Part shown: in pieces, positions 1 through 7,750 of the stretch
Layout of the letters: every line of letters begins with the position of its first letter
Numbering within the stretch: position 1 is the stretch's first letter
DNA from: JBAWZR01 sp037142915
Lineage (GTDB): Bacteria > Patescibacteriota > Minisyncoccia > Moranbacterales > UBA1568
NCBI GenBank assembly: GCA_037142915.1
Contig: JBAWZR010000016.1
Coordinates: forward strand, 1-17,602
Direction of reading: 5' to 3'
Length of the DNA: 17,602 nt
Notes under the pieces: generated by a model
What the model was told of the DNA's origin: nothing
Seen by the model: only the letters and a program-made list of their open reading frames with translations
Database searches by the model: none
Made by a program: the position numbers and the translations under genes

Positions 1-351
1 TGGAATGGGACAACCCTCCTCGGACAGAATCGTATCACCAATGTCGCAACGCCGACAGACGACTATGATGCTGTGAATCTGAAATATGTGAAGGCGGCTT
101 CGGGTGGTGGTTGTTATGAGGATTATGGTATGGGATTGACCAAAACTAAGTATGGGACTCCGGGTGTTCCGTTTGCTGATGGAACTCCTTGTCGAGCGCC
201 TGGATTTAAAGTTGTGTTTTTCCTCGGAGAAGAAGTTCAATGTTTTTCTGGCGGTTCCGGTCCAGATATGGTTAAACATCCCGGTACTGACGGAAGCTGC
301 GGTCCAAATCAGCCCAATTATAAGACACAAGTGTATCTATGCTGTAAGTAA
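1..351 (+). CDS. C-terminal end of a surface/pilus-tip or tail-fibre-like protein (partial)
   Basis: The frame is open from base 1 to a TAA at 349-351, so the gene begins outside the window; about 116 residues are visible. The stretch NRITNVATPTDDYDAVNLKYV (near residues 10-30 of the visible part) matches the short repeat found before the tip of phage tail fibres and of PilV-like pilus-tip adhesins (pattern: NV..P....DAvn..YV). After it comes a Gly- and Cys-rich tail with six cysteines ending in CCK, probably a disulfide-stabilised, secreted recognition or tip domain. A GTG at 73 could be read as a start, but it would cut the repeat motif, so I treat this as the 3' part of a longer gene. The terminator at 453-484 closes it. 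Surface location is inferred from the cysteines and the motif; the ligand is unknown. Confidence 0.6.
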   Translation, partial: WNGTTLLGQNRITNVATPTDDYDAVNLKYVKAASGGGCYEDYGMGLTKTKYGTPGVPFADGTPCRAPGFKVVFFLGEEVQCFSGGSGPDMVKHPGTDGSCGPNQPNYKTQVYLCCK

Positions 352-452
352 TCCATAGAAATGATGCTTTCTTCGGTCTTGCGGGAGTCAGAGGCATTTG
401 CTTCTGTTGTAAGACAATAAGAAAGTAAATATTGAGATCATGAGGAACACTG

Positions 453-484
453 AAAACCGAACGCTGCGAGGCGTTTGGTTTTTT
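453..484 (+). terminator. Intrinsic terminator after the surface-protein gene
   Basis: A 12-bp stem (453-464 pairing with 471-482, with one G-T pair) encloses the 6-base loop TGCGAG and runs straight into a T-rich end (TTTTTTG). It lies about 100 bases after the stop at 351 and just before the secE promoter, so it separates the two transcription units. The A-rich left arm would also let it act on the opposite strand. Confidence 0.85.
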
Positions 485-490
485 GCTTGT

Positions 491-519
491 TTGACAAGAA
501 CTCAGGCGTGGTGTATACT
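491..519 (+). promoter_or_regulatory. Sigma70-type promoter of the secE-nusG-rplK-rplA operon
   Basis: A perfect -35 TTGACA (491-496) is followed after exactly 17 bases by TATACT (514-519), one base off the -10 consensus. It sits right after the upstream terminator and about 55 bases before the secE start. No other good promoter is seen before rplA, so it probably drives all four genes. Confidence 0.85.
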
Positions 520-531
520 CTAATTAAGAAC

Positions 532-551
532 AAAAGCCCCCAAAGGCTTTT
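532..551 (+). promoter_or_regulatory. Small leader hairpin before secE
   Basis: AAAAGCC (532-538) pairs perfectly with GGCTTTT (545-551) around a 6-base loop, at the very 5' end of the expected transcript (start near 526). Only one extra T follows before an A-run, so it is a poor terminator. It could protect the 5' end of the mRNA or act as a weak attenuator. The function is inferred; the hairpin itself is visible. Confidence 0.4.
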
Positions 552-574
552 TAAAAAACCCAAAAACGATACCT

Positions 575-769
575 ATGCAGCCAATCATCACATTTTTTCG
601 AGAAGCGAGGGGTGAGCTCTCCAAGGTGGCCTGGCCATCTCGGCAGGATATCATCCGCAATACGATCATCGTGGTCGCAGTGAGCTTGATTGTGGCGGCG
701 TTCCTGGGCGGTTTGGATGCTGGTCTGGCGTTCTTACTCAAGGCAACTCTGGCTCGTATTGGACAATAA
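575..769 (+). CDS. secE: Preprotein translocase subunit SecE
   Basis: 64 residues, the short single-spanning form of SecE. It stabilises SecY in the SecYEG protein-export channel of the inner membrane. An amphipathic N-terminal helix carries the family signature ELSKVAWPSR (residues 14-23), followed by one hydrophobic segment (about 30-48, IIVVAVSLIVAAFLGGL) and a short tail. The start ATG at 575 gives the normal length, and no upstream in-frame start is needed. The first gene of the operon; nusG follows after 61 bases, the usual bacterial order secE-nusG-rplK-rplA. No Shine-Dalgarno sequence precedes it; the leader is A-rich. Confidence 0.95.
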   Translation: MQPIITFFREARGELSKVAWPSRQDIIRNTIIVVAVSLIVAAFLGGLDAGLAFLLKATLARIGQ

Positions 770-830
770 TTATTTTTTTGATATTTTTCTGAAGAGTTTT
801 TTGTAGAGAATAATCCTAAAAGTTGTATTT

Positions 831-1376
831 ATGGCAAAGCAATCACAACATCACGGACGAGCCTGGTATGCGGTGCATACCTATTCCGGTTACGAGGACA
901 ATGTCTCTCGCAATCTCAAGCAGCGTATCGAGTCAATGGATATGCAGGAGCTCATCTTTGATGTGATGGTGCCGAAGGAAAAGGAGATCGTGATGAAGGC
1001 GGGCAAGCGCGTGACGATGGACAAGCGTATCTACCCGGGGTATGTGTTGGTGGATATGGTGGTGACCGACGCCTCGTGGTATGTGGTGCGCAATACACCC
1101 AATGTGACCGGTTTCATCGGGCTTGGTACGACCCCGACGCCGATTGACCCGGCCGAGATCGAGGGCTTGAAGAAACGCATGGGTGTGGCCGAACCAAAAT
1201 ACAAGATGGATATCCGTGTCGATGAAGCCGTGAAGATCACCGATGGACCGTTCAAGAATTTCGATGGCAAGGTACAGGAGGTAGATGAGGCCAAGGGCAA
1301 GATCAAGGTGTTGGTATCGCTCTTCGGACGTGAGACACCGGTAGAATTGGACTTTTTACAGATCAAGAAAGTATAA
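831..1376 (+). CDS. nusG: Transcription termination/antitermination factor NusG
   Basis: 181 residues, normal NusG length. NusG binds RNA polymerase through its N-terminal domain, raising processivity, and uses its KOW domain to contact Rho or ribosomal protein S10. The N-terminal part shows WYAVHTYSGYE (12-22) and the RIYPGYVLVDM segment (66-76); WYVVRNTPNVTGFIG (83-97) is the classic NGN-domain end. The C-terminal KOW motif (about 131-165) reads VKITDGPFKNFDGKVQEVD. Start ATG at 831 follows an AT-rich, SD-less stretch. The gap to rplK is only 32 bases, supporting co-transcription. Confidence 0.97.
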   Translation: MAKQSQHHGRAWYAVHTYSGYEDNVSRNLKQRIESMDMQELIFDVMVPKEKEIVMKAGKRVTMDKRIYPGYVLVDMVVTDASWYVVRNTPNVTGFIGLGTTPTPIDPAEIEGLKKRMGVAEPKYKMDIRVDEAVKITDGPFKNFDGKVQEVDEAKGKIKVLVSLFGRETPVELDFLQIKKV

Positions 1377-1408
1377 TGTAAATTATTTTATTTATTGCAC
1401 GAAAGCGT

Positions 1409-1834
1409 ATGGCAAAGAAAATCAAGACGATTATCAAATTGCAAATCCCCGGTGGTAAAGCCAATCCGGCACCGCCTGTCGGCCCAGCTTTGGGTCAGCA
1501 CGGTTTGAATATCCAGGAATTTTGCACGAAGTTCAATGAGCAGACCCGCGATCGGATGGGTGATATCATCCCGGCCGAGATTACGGTGTTCGAAGATCGG
1601 ACATTCACTTTTATCTTGAAGACCCCGCCAGCCGCGGAACTTCTGAAGAAGGCGAGTCACGCCGCCAAGGGCGCTGCCAATCCACTCAAGGAAAAGGTGG
1701 GAACGGTGACACAAGCACAGTTGCGGGAGATCGCCCTCGTCAAGATGGAGGATCTGAATGCGAACGATGTGGAAGCGGCTATGAAAATTTTGGCCGGTAC
1801 CGCCCGCTCGATGGGTATCAAAATTGAGGAATAA
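1409..1834 (+). CDS. rplK: 50S ribosomal protein L11
   Basis: 141 residues, standard length. L11 binds 23S rRNA at the GTPase-associated centre and works with the elongation factors. The N-terminal domain has PPVGPALGQHGLNI (22-35), the proline-rich hinge region conserved in the family; the C-terminal RNA-binding domain includes GTVTQAQLREIA and ends in AGTARSMGIKIEE. ATG at 1409 is preceded by GAAAGCGT, not a real Shine-Dalgarno site. No L1-type RNA element lies upstream of this gene; the one present follows it, before rplA. Confidence 0.97.
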   Translation: MAKKIKTIIKLQIPGGKANPAPPVGPALGQHGLNIQEFCTKFNEQTRDRMGDIIPAEITVFEDRTFTFILKTPPAAELLKKASHAAKGAANPLKEKVGTVTQAQLREIALVKMEDLNANDVEAAMKILAGTARSMGIKIEE

Positions 1835-1846
1835 TAATTTATATTT

Positions 1847-1883
1847 TTGTGGGAGTTCGCCGCGGCGAACATTAATACCACGA
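1847..1883 (+). promoter_or_regulatory. L1-binding mRNA operator (23S rRNA mimic) before rplA
   Basis: The rplK-rplA gap holds GTGGGAG (1849-1855), a perfect palindrome GTTCGCCGCGGCGAAC (1855-1870) and ATTAATACCAC (1871-1881). GUGG (1849-1852) pairs with CCAC (1878-1881), extended by U1848-G1882 and U1847-A1883; inside are an asymmetric loop (GAG against AUUAAUA) and a GC-rich upper helix. In E. coli 23S rRNA the L1 site is built from the same two strands, GUGGGAG and GAAAUACCAC, as I recall the sequence. The element ends 9 bases before the rplA ATG, so bound L1 could block initiation. L1 feedback control of the L11-L1 operon is established in E. coli; the action here is inferred. Confidence 0.8.
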
Positions 1884-1892
1884 CACACGAGT

Positions 1893-2582
1893 ATGCAACA
1901 TGGAAAAAAGTATCGCGCAGTGGTAGAGAAGTTGGATGCGAAGAAAATTTATGCGGTAGAAGAAGCCTTTGCTTTTTTGAAGGCAAATACGACGGCGAAG
2001 TTTGACGAGTCGGTGGAAGTACATATCCGTCTCAAGATCAATCCGAAGAAGAACGACGAACAGGTGCGGGCGACTTTGGCCTTGCCTCATGGCGTAGGCA
2101 AAGTGAAGCGCGTGGTGGTCGTGACGAGCACCAAGGCTCCCGAGGCCGAGAAGGCCGGTGCCGAGCTGGTGGGTGCGGAGAATATCATCGAGGATATCAA
2201 GTCGGGCAAACTATTGGCCGGTACGCACTTCGATATCATCGTAGCGACACCAGAAATGATGCCAAAGCTGGCGACCGTGGCCAAGATCCTCGGGCCCAAG
2301 GGACTCATGCCGAATCCGAAGAACGAGACCGTGACGACCAAGATCAAAGAAACCGTCGAGGCTCTGAAGAAGGGAAGCAAAGTGAGTTTCAAGAACGATG
2401 ATAGTGGCAATGTACATCAGGTGATCGGTAAATTGACGTTTACCGCCAAGCAATTGGAGGAAAACTGCAAAGAAGTCATCGACACCCTGCGTCGCTCCAA
2501 ACCGGATGCGGTGAAGGGTAAGTTCATCACTTCGATCGTCGTCTGCTCCACGATGAGTCCGGCCTTGAAGATTGAGATGTAA
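1893..2582 (+). CDS. rplA: 50S ribosomal protein L1
   Basis: 229 residues from ATG 1893. L1 forms the mobile stalk that moves deacylated tRNA out of the E site and is also the translational repressor of its operon. The signature KILGPKGLMPNPK (131-143) and the C-terminal VKGKFITSIVVCSTMSPALKI match the family. The frame is open back to 1824, but that longer start overlaps the end of rplK and would run through the RNA operator; starting at MQHGKKYR gives the family length and the typical N-terminus. It is the last gene of the operon, closed by a strong terminator at 2623; rplJ and rplL are not attached. Having L1 argues against those CPR lineages reported to have lost it. Confidence 0.96.
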   Translation: MQHGKKYRAVVEKLDAKKIYAVEEAFAFLKANTTAKFDESVEVHIRLKINPKKNDEQVRATLALPHGVGKVKRVVVVTSTKAPEAEKAGAELVGAENIIEDIKSGKLLAGTHFDIIVATPEMMPKLATVAKILGPKGLMPNPKNETVTTKIKETVEALKKGSKVSFKNDDSGNVHQVIGKLTFTAKQLEENCKEVIDTLRRSKPDAVKGKFITSIVVCSTMSPALKIEM

Positions 2583-2622
2583 TCACCGGTATACTTTTTC
2601 CGATTTTCTTCATTTTGATTGT

Positions 2623-2666
2623 ATTGACCCCGTTTCGCTTCATCGCCATACGGGGTCAATTTTTTG
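2623..2666 (+). terminator. Intrinsic terminator of the secE-rplA operon
   Basis: An 11-bp perfect stem (2623-2633 with 2650-2660, ATTGACCCCGT against ACGGGGTCAAT) with a 16-base loop is followed by TTTTTTG. It lies 40 bases after the rplA stop and ends the ribosomal operon. Confidence 0.92.
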
Positions 2667-2748
2667 TAAGGAGAGTCATTTGTTTTTGTAAAAACAGGCT
2701 GACTGAGACAGTCTTACCGTACTTTTTCGCGCGGTGATTTGGAGAGGG

Positions 2749-2768
2749 TGTTATACTGAGAGTATAAT
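2749..2768 (+). promoter_or_regulatory. Extended -10 promoter(s) for the macroglobulin-like gene
   Basis: Two overlapping -10 candidates are present: TGTTATACT (2749-2757), an extended -10 of TGn form, and TATAAT (2763-2768), with TTGGAG at 2739-2744 as a weak -35 for the second (18-base spacer). Either gives a very short leader (about 10-20 bases) before ATG 2785, so the mRNA would be nearly leaderless. The promoter overlaps the upstream alternative start at 2734, which argues against that start. Confidence 0.55.
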
Positions 2769-2784
2769 CCCCTTATTATTTTTT

Positions 2785-5700
2785 ATGTCGTATTTGATGA
2801 ACCCCTTGTTGCTACGGCGTTTGGTGGTGTTTTTGGTGGTTATTCTCCTTGTATTCGCAGGGTGGTTTTTATATCGGAGTTTTTTTTCGAAGAGCCCGTT
2901 GTCATCAGGAGAATGGTCGCTTCAGCCGGTAACGAGTGATGCGACAGGTGTGGCAGTGACGAGTGATTTTGTCCTGCGATCGGGGAGTGATGTGGCCGCA
3001 TCTCAGGTGAAAGCAATGCTTTCGGTGAAACCGATGACGGAGTTTGTATCGACCCAGCGCTCAAGCCGGGAGGTATTGATTCATTTTGCCAAGCCGCTTC
3101 AGGAAAATACGGTGTATGCTTTCTATCTGACGGATGTAAGTGGTGCGGGCGTGGCACAGGCGGCGGAGACGGTTTTGGATCCGAAACAGAAAAAATCGTG
3201 GGCCTTTCAGACACAGAATCCATTTCGCGTGACAGAGACGTTGCCGAACGATAAAACGAGTGGAGTACCGACGGATACGGGAATCGAGATGACGTTCAGT
3301 GTTTCGGGTGTAACGCTACAAACGATGGAGCGTTTTTTTGAGATTAGCCCACAGGTAGACGGACGATTTGAAACGCACGACAAGACGGTGGTGTTTGTAC
3401 CGGAGAAGTTGCAGCCGGGGACAATCTATACGGTCACGGTGCGTAAAGGTATTACATTTAACGGGGGCACGGAAACGCTCAAGGAGGATACAGTCTTTCG
3501 TTTTGAGACGAAGCCGGAGGAAGATACGCAAGGCGGCGGTTGGTCGGGGTTTGTACGCTCAAGTTACGAATCATCAACTCGCATTAAGCCGGCAGTGGAT
3601 ATATACGTGAGTGATTTTGATGCCAAGAGTGACACGGCGCAGGTGCGAGTATTGGCAGCCCCAGACGAAGCGTCGTTTTTGGCTGAGTGGAAACGATATC
3701 GATCAATGCCTTCATGGGCTTCGTATGGTCGGGACGCATTTCGTTTTCATACGGATGGCTGGGCTGAAGCAGCTCGATTTACCACACCATTTCATACATT
3801 TACCCAGAGCGCCTCAGCGTATGTGGAGTTTCCGGAAACTATGCCAACCGGGAAATATGTATTGGAGGTAATGATTGGATCAGGCGCTCGTTCTAAAACA
3901 TTGCAGACGGTGTTTCAGGTGAGTGATGTGTCAGCCTTTGTGTCTACAAGTGAGGAGAAATCGGTCATTTGGACGAATGATGTCACGAGCAAGCGACCTA
4001 TTCGAAATGCGGAAGTGGTGTGGCTGGAGAATGATACGGTTTTGGGCCGAACCAATGACCAAGGTTTATTGTCGGTGGATACGCCGAATGATTTGCGTGT
4101 ATCGGCAGATGCGTCGAGCTACTCGTTTTTGAGGGTGCGTCAGAGTGATCAGCAAAGCTTGATCGTTCCGGTAGAGAATAATGTTGACAGCAGTTACGGG
4201 TGGTGGTCTGATTCGCTGGACAGGGATAATTATTGGAGTTATCTCTCTACCGATCGTAAGCTCTATCAACCGACGGACACGGTCGGTTTTTGGGGTGTAG
4301 TGCGCGATCGAAAGCAGCTTGATCGGGCAATTCCGCTGACCTTGGTGGTGAGTTCTGGTGAGAACGAAGTGTGGCGACAGTCGTTGACGACATCGAAAGT
4401 CGGAACCTTTACAGGAGAAATACAGCTTGAGAATTGGGATACCGGTTCATATCAACTTGAAGTATGGTTGGGCGAGACATTTATTATGGGAAAGTGGGTA
4501 GATGTACAGACGTATAGTAAGCCGGCATATCAGTTATCGCTAGAATCCGATAAAAAGGCTATTTTTGCGGGAGAGACTCTCACGGTAAATGGTCGGGCGA
4601 GTTTCTTCGAAGGAACGTCGGTACCGCAGGCGGGTATTGTAGTGTCAGCGGATGATTTTTCTCGCCTTTCCGCGCCAAACGAATCCGATAAGCAAGGAAA
4701 GTTTACAATCCAATATACACCCAAGGAACCGAAAAAAGAGAGCGGGCGCTACGGTGATGGATACGGGTCGCAGCGATCAATCGATGTTGCTGCGGCTGGA
4801 CCGGAGGAAGGCGATATCTCGACCAGCGTTTTTGTTCGGGTATTTGGTTCGCGATCGGGCTTTGATTTGGAGAAGACAACAATTCATGACGGCCAAGCGG
4901 TTTTTAGCGGAACAGTCAGGCGAGTACTGCTTGACCGATTGAATAATGGCACAGCTCGAGATGATGCTGATTTTTGGGGGGACAGTTTGGCAAACCAAAA
5001 AATCCGAGTAAAGGCAGCGCGAACAGTATGGGATAAAGTTGAAACAGGAGAGAATTATGATTTTATCGAAAAGCGCATTGTGAAGCAATACGAATGGAAA
5101 ACTCGCGAAGAGAAGCTTGATGATACTGAGATAACCACAGATAGCGAGGGAAAATTTTTCTACCGACCGAATATTGACGCGCGATCGATGTTTCGAGTGA
5201 CTTTTGAAGTGTCCGATGATCAAGGTAATGTTTCCAGTATCTCTGATTATGCATACGGCGACGAGTCATCAACCAGTGAGGATGCTTATACATTGAGTGA
5301 TCGTCTGGATTCTTCGAAGAACAAAGCAAAGACGTATCATGTCGGCGATGCGATACAGTTGGTGTTGGCTAAAGGTGGGAAGGCGGTCGAGAGCGCAGAG
5401 GGACGAAAGTTTCTCTATATGCGGGAACAAAACGGTATTCGTGAGGTAACCATAAGTGATCGGTCGGAGTATACAACCAGCTTTAGCGAGGCCGATATTC
5501 CTAATATGGTGATATCCGGGGTGTACTTTACCGGTGAGACCTATGTGCCGGTACCGGAATTTTTTGCGACTTTTGAGAGGGATGATCGGAAGTTGACGAT
5601 TCAGGTGGTGCCGGATAAATCAATGTATCAGCCACAAGATGAGGTTCGGGTGCGAGTACGAACGACCGATCCGGATGGTAAGCCGAAGCCGGCCGAGGTG

Positions 5701-7737
5701 AATCTTGGAGTAGTTGATGAGGCACTTTTTGCCTTATCGGAGCAGTCGGTGAATCCTTTGATGAGTCTCTATATGAATGTGGGGGATGGGGTGATTTCGA
5801 CGTATGCATCACACCAGTACCCCGAGTCGACACAATTGGCGGAGCGCGGTGGTGGAGGTGGCGGGCGTTCGGTGTTTCCGGATAGAGTTTTCTTTGGAAG
5901 TACGATGACGAATGCCGATGGTCAGGGAGAATTCGTATTTAAAGTTCCGGATAATCTGACGTCGTGGCGCTTGACGGCGCAGGGGGTGAGCGCGGATTTG
6001 TTTGCAGGGGATGCTAAGGGGACAATCGCGGTTAAACAGCAATTTTTTGTTGATGTAGTCGTAGCTAAGGATTACTTGGAGTCAGACCGACCAGTGGTAA
6101 ACGTTCGCGCATATGGCGAGGGATTGCAATCTGGCCAAGCAGTGCAATATACCGTAACGGGCGATGAAGCCTCCGGTTTGACAGAACAAATATTGAACGG
6201 GACCGCATTTGAATCGATGGATATCGTGTTACCAAAGTTGGTCGAGGGGAAGCATACTCTTACCATTGCCGGTGTCTCCGGAGACCTGAAAGATACGTTA
6301 ACTCGCAGTTTTAGTGTAGTAAAGACTCGTCTCGATAAACAGCAGACACAGTTCATTGATGTGCAATCAAACTCGACAATTGAAGGCTCGGACACCGGTC
6401 GGACGCGCATTGTTTTGAGTGATGCGGGGCGCGGACAGTGGTATTCGAATTTGATTGGGCAGGCATTGAGTGTGAGTGATCGAATTGATCGTCGGTTGGC
6501 GCGAGAACAGGCCAAAAAACTTTTGCAGATGTATTTTAATGAAGATGCCGGAGCTGAACCTATTGACTGGAGAGCATATCAGGATGCTGAGGATGGCGGT
6601 GTAAAACTGCTTTCGTATGGTCAGTCGAATTTTAGCCTGAGTCTTCGAATTGCCTTCGCGCAACCGGAGGGAATTGATGTATCTGCGTTGGCACTCTATT
6701 TTGAGGAGCTTCTGACAGAAGAAAAAGGAGTAATGGTGACGACGGATGTTCGAGCACAGGCATTAGCAGGTCTGCTGGCGCTTCGCCAACCGGTTTTATT
6801 TGATGTACAGAAGCTAGCAGAGGACGCTTCATTGTTAGTTGATACACGATTAGCGATCGGACTCGGCTTGGTTATTGCGGGGGACGAGGAGACTGCGCGA
6901 AAAGTGTACTCGTCATTACAAGGAGGAATTCAGGCAGGAAACGGTGAGCGTTGGTTGGCGAGTGATACCCCTAATGAGACTTTGGCTATTACCGCTTCGT
7001 TGGCAGAATTGAGCGGGTTATTGGGTGAATCCGCAACGCCAGAGTATATACGATATCTTGATCAGCATCCATCCAAAGAAATTGTTGTCGACTTGGAACG
7101 AACCGTCGCTTTAGCGCCTACTTTAGCTCAAGTGAAGCAGTCAGTTGTCGCCTTTGACTATACGCTCAACGGTCAAGTGACGCACGCAACACTTGAGAAG
7201 AACGAAACGCTTTCCTTGTCGCTTTCTCCGGAAGATCGAAAATCATTGCGTATCCAAAATATTCAGGGATTACTCGGAGCTACGGTTAGTTATGCCGTGC
7301 CTTGGCAGTCAGTCGATACAACTCAGAACGGAGTGAGTTTGGAGCGAGAATTCGTAGTGGATGGGAAGGTAACAACTGAATTACGTCTCGGTGACCGGGT
7401 ATGGGTGACTCTGCGACCGAGTTTTAGGGGTAGTGTGCCTGATGGCTGTTATCGGGTGACAGATGCATTGCCTTCGGGACTAAAGGTGACAACGGTAACG
7501 CCGCTGGATTTCAATTGGAATTGGGATGATGACGAGGGGGATTCGTTGTGGTATCCGTATGCAATTACGGGACAGAAGGTGAGTTTTTGCACCACAAAAA
7601 AACAGAAACCGATTGTGTATATCGCCCGAGTGATAGGTAAGGGAATGTTTACAGCGGAGGGCGCAGTCATTCAGTCGGAAAACGATCCGATGGTGGTGGC
7701 CGCTTCGATGCCGCAGATAGTTACAATTTCGGAGTAG
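2785..7737 (+). CDS. Membrane-anchored alpha-2-macroglobulin-like protein lacking the thioester
   Basis: 1650 residues from ATG 2785 (the frame opens at 2734, but that start lies within the promoter). One N-terminal membrane anchor (about 13-30, RRLVVFLVVILLVFAGWFLY) is followed by two Ig-like Big_5-type modules (about 46-145 and 147-243; the second has LPNDKTSGVPTDTGIEMTFS). Then come macroglobulin domains: MG2 from about 490 (LYQPTDTVGFWGVVRD), a bait-region-type domain from about 934 (DKSMYQPQDEVRVRVRTTD), a six-Gly loop, and the A2M core from about 1035 (TNADGQGEFVFKVPDNLTSWRLTAQG). Where the CxEQ thioester should lie (about 1212-1242) the chain reads GQWYSNLIGQALSVSD, with no Cys or EQ pair; this is YfaS-like rather than YfhM-like. 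The only clear cysteines are near the end (CYRVTDALPSG about 1555; VSFCTT). Likely an extracytoplasmic protease trap or envelope-protection protein, by family analogy. No pbpC neighbour is seen; a Memo-like gene follows after 13 bases. Confidence 0.88.
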   Translation: MSYLMNPLLLRRLVVFLVVILLVFAGWFLYRSFFSKSPLSSGEWSLQPVTSDATGVAVTSDFVLRSGSDVAASQVKAMLSVKPMTEFVSTQRSSREVLIHFAKPLQENTVYAFYLTDVSGAGVAQAAETVLDPKQKKSWAFQTQNPFRVTETLPNDKTSGVPTDTGIEMTFSVSGVTLQTMERFFEISPQVDGRFETHDKTVVFVPEKLQPGTIYTVTVRKGITFNGGTETLKEDTVFRFETKPEEDTQGGGWSGFVRSSYESSTRIKPAVDIYVSDFDAKSDTAQVRVLAAPDEASFLAEWKRYRSMPSWASYGRDAFRFHTDGWAEAARFTTPFHTFTQSASAYVEFPETMPTGKYVLEVMIGSGARSKTLQTVFQVSDVSAFVSTSEEKSVIWTNDVTSKRPIRNAEVVWLENDTVLGRTNDQGLLSVDTPNDLRVSADASSYSFLRVRQSDQQSLIVPVENNVDSSYGWWSDSLDRDNYWSYLSTDRKLYQPTDTVGFWGVVRDRKQLDRAIPLTLVVSSGENEVWRQSLTTSKVGTFTGEIQLENWDTGSYQLEVWLGETFIMGKWVDVQTYSKPAYQLSLESDKKAIFAGETLTVNGRASFFEGTSVPQAGIVVSADDFSRLSAPNESDKQGKFTIQYTPKEPKKESGRYGDGYGSQRSIDVAAAGPEEGDISTSVFVRVFGSRSGFDLEKTTIHDGQAVFSGTVRRVLLDRLNNGTARDDADFWGDSLANQKIRVKAARTVWDKVETGENYDFIEKRIVKQYEWKTREEKLDDTEITTDSEGKFFYRPNIDARSMFRVTFEVSDDQGNVSSISDYAYGDESSTSEDAYTLSDRLDSSKNKAKTYHVGDAIQLVLAKGGKAVESAEGRKFLYMREQNGIREVTISDRSEYTTSFSEADIPNMVISGVYFTGETYVPVPEFFATFERDDRKLTIQVVPDKSMYQPQDEVRVRVRTTDPDGKPKPAEVNLGVVDEALFALSEQSVNPLMSLYMNVGDGVISTYASHQYPESTQLAERGGGGGGRSVFPDRVFFGSTMTNADGQGEFVFKVPDNLTSWRLTAQGVSADLFAGDAKGTIAVKQQFFVDVVVAKDYLESDRPVVNVRAYGEGLQSGQAVQYTVTGDEASGLTEQILNGTAFESMDIVLPKLVEGKHTLTIAGVSGDLKDTLTRSFSVVKTRLDKQQTQFIDVQSNSTIEGSDTGRTRIVLSDAGRGQWYSNLIGQALSVSDRIDRRLAREQAKKLLQMYFNEDAGAEPIDWRAYQDAEDGGVKLLSYGQSNFSLSLRIAFAQPEGIDVSALALYFEELLTEEKGVMVTTDVRAQALAGLLALRQPVLFDVQKLAEDASLLVDTRLAIGLGLVIAGDEETARKVYSSLQGGIQAGNGERWLASDTPNETLAITASLAELSGLLGESATPEYIRYLDQHPSKEIVVDLERTVALAPTLAQVKQSVVAFDYTLNGQVTHATLEKNETLSLSLSPEDRKSLRIQNIQGLLGATVSYAVPWQSVDTTQNGVSLEREFVVDGKVTTELRLGDRVWVTLRPSFRGSVPDGCYRVTDALPSGLKVTTVTPLDFNWNWDDDEGDSLWYPYAITGQKVSFCTTKKQKPIVYIARVIGKGMFTAEGAVIQSENDPMVVAASMPQIVTISE

Positions 7738-7750
7738 TTATTTTCACATC

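Noticed and set aside
361..420. 19-codon frame ATGATGCTTTC...TAA after the first gene
   Set aside because: Very short, no promoter or start signal, no recognisable sequence; the stretch reads as spacer before the terminator.
805..824. Shared AGAGAATAAT...AAAAGTT before nusG and before the gene at 13478
   Set aside because: Only two occurrences with different spacing to the ATG, in AT-rich DNA; likely chance, though a genome-wide count could reopen it.
1347..1377. TTGGAC / TATAAT as an internal promoter for rplK
   Set aside because: The spacer is 19 bases and the TATAAT overlaps the nusG stop codon; the strong operon promoter is sufficient.
1824..1892. Upstream 23-codon extension of rplA
   Set aside because: It overlaps rplK, translates the L1 operator RNA and has no counterpart in L1 proteins; ATG 1893 gives the family N-terminus.
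2681..2713. Small inverted repeats GTTTTTGTAAAAAC and GACTGAGACAGTC before the macroglobulin-like promoter
   Set aside because: Short, low-information hairpins of the kind expected by chance; no operator-like symmetry around the promoter.
2734..2784. Upstream 17-codon extension of the macroglobulin-like gene
   Set aside because: It would begin upstream of the -10 boxes at 2752 and 2763; ATG 2785 directly precedes a normal membrane anchor.
5528..5833. Long minus-strand frames inside the macroglobulin-like gene and others
   Set aside because: They are opposite-strand shadows of strongly coding plus-strand genes, with no start signals or recognisable domains.
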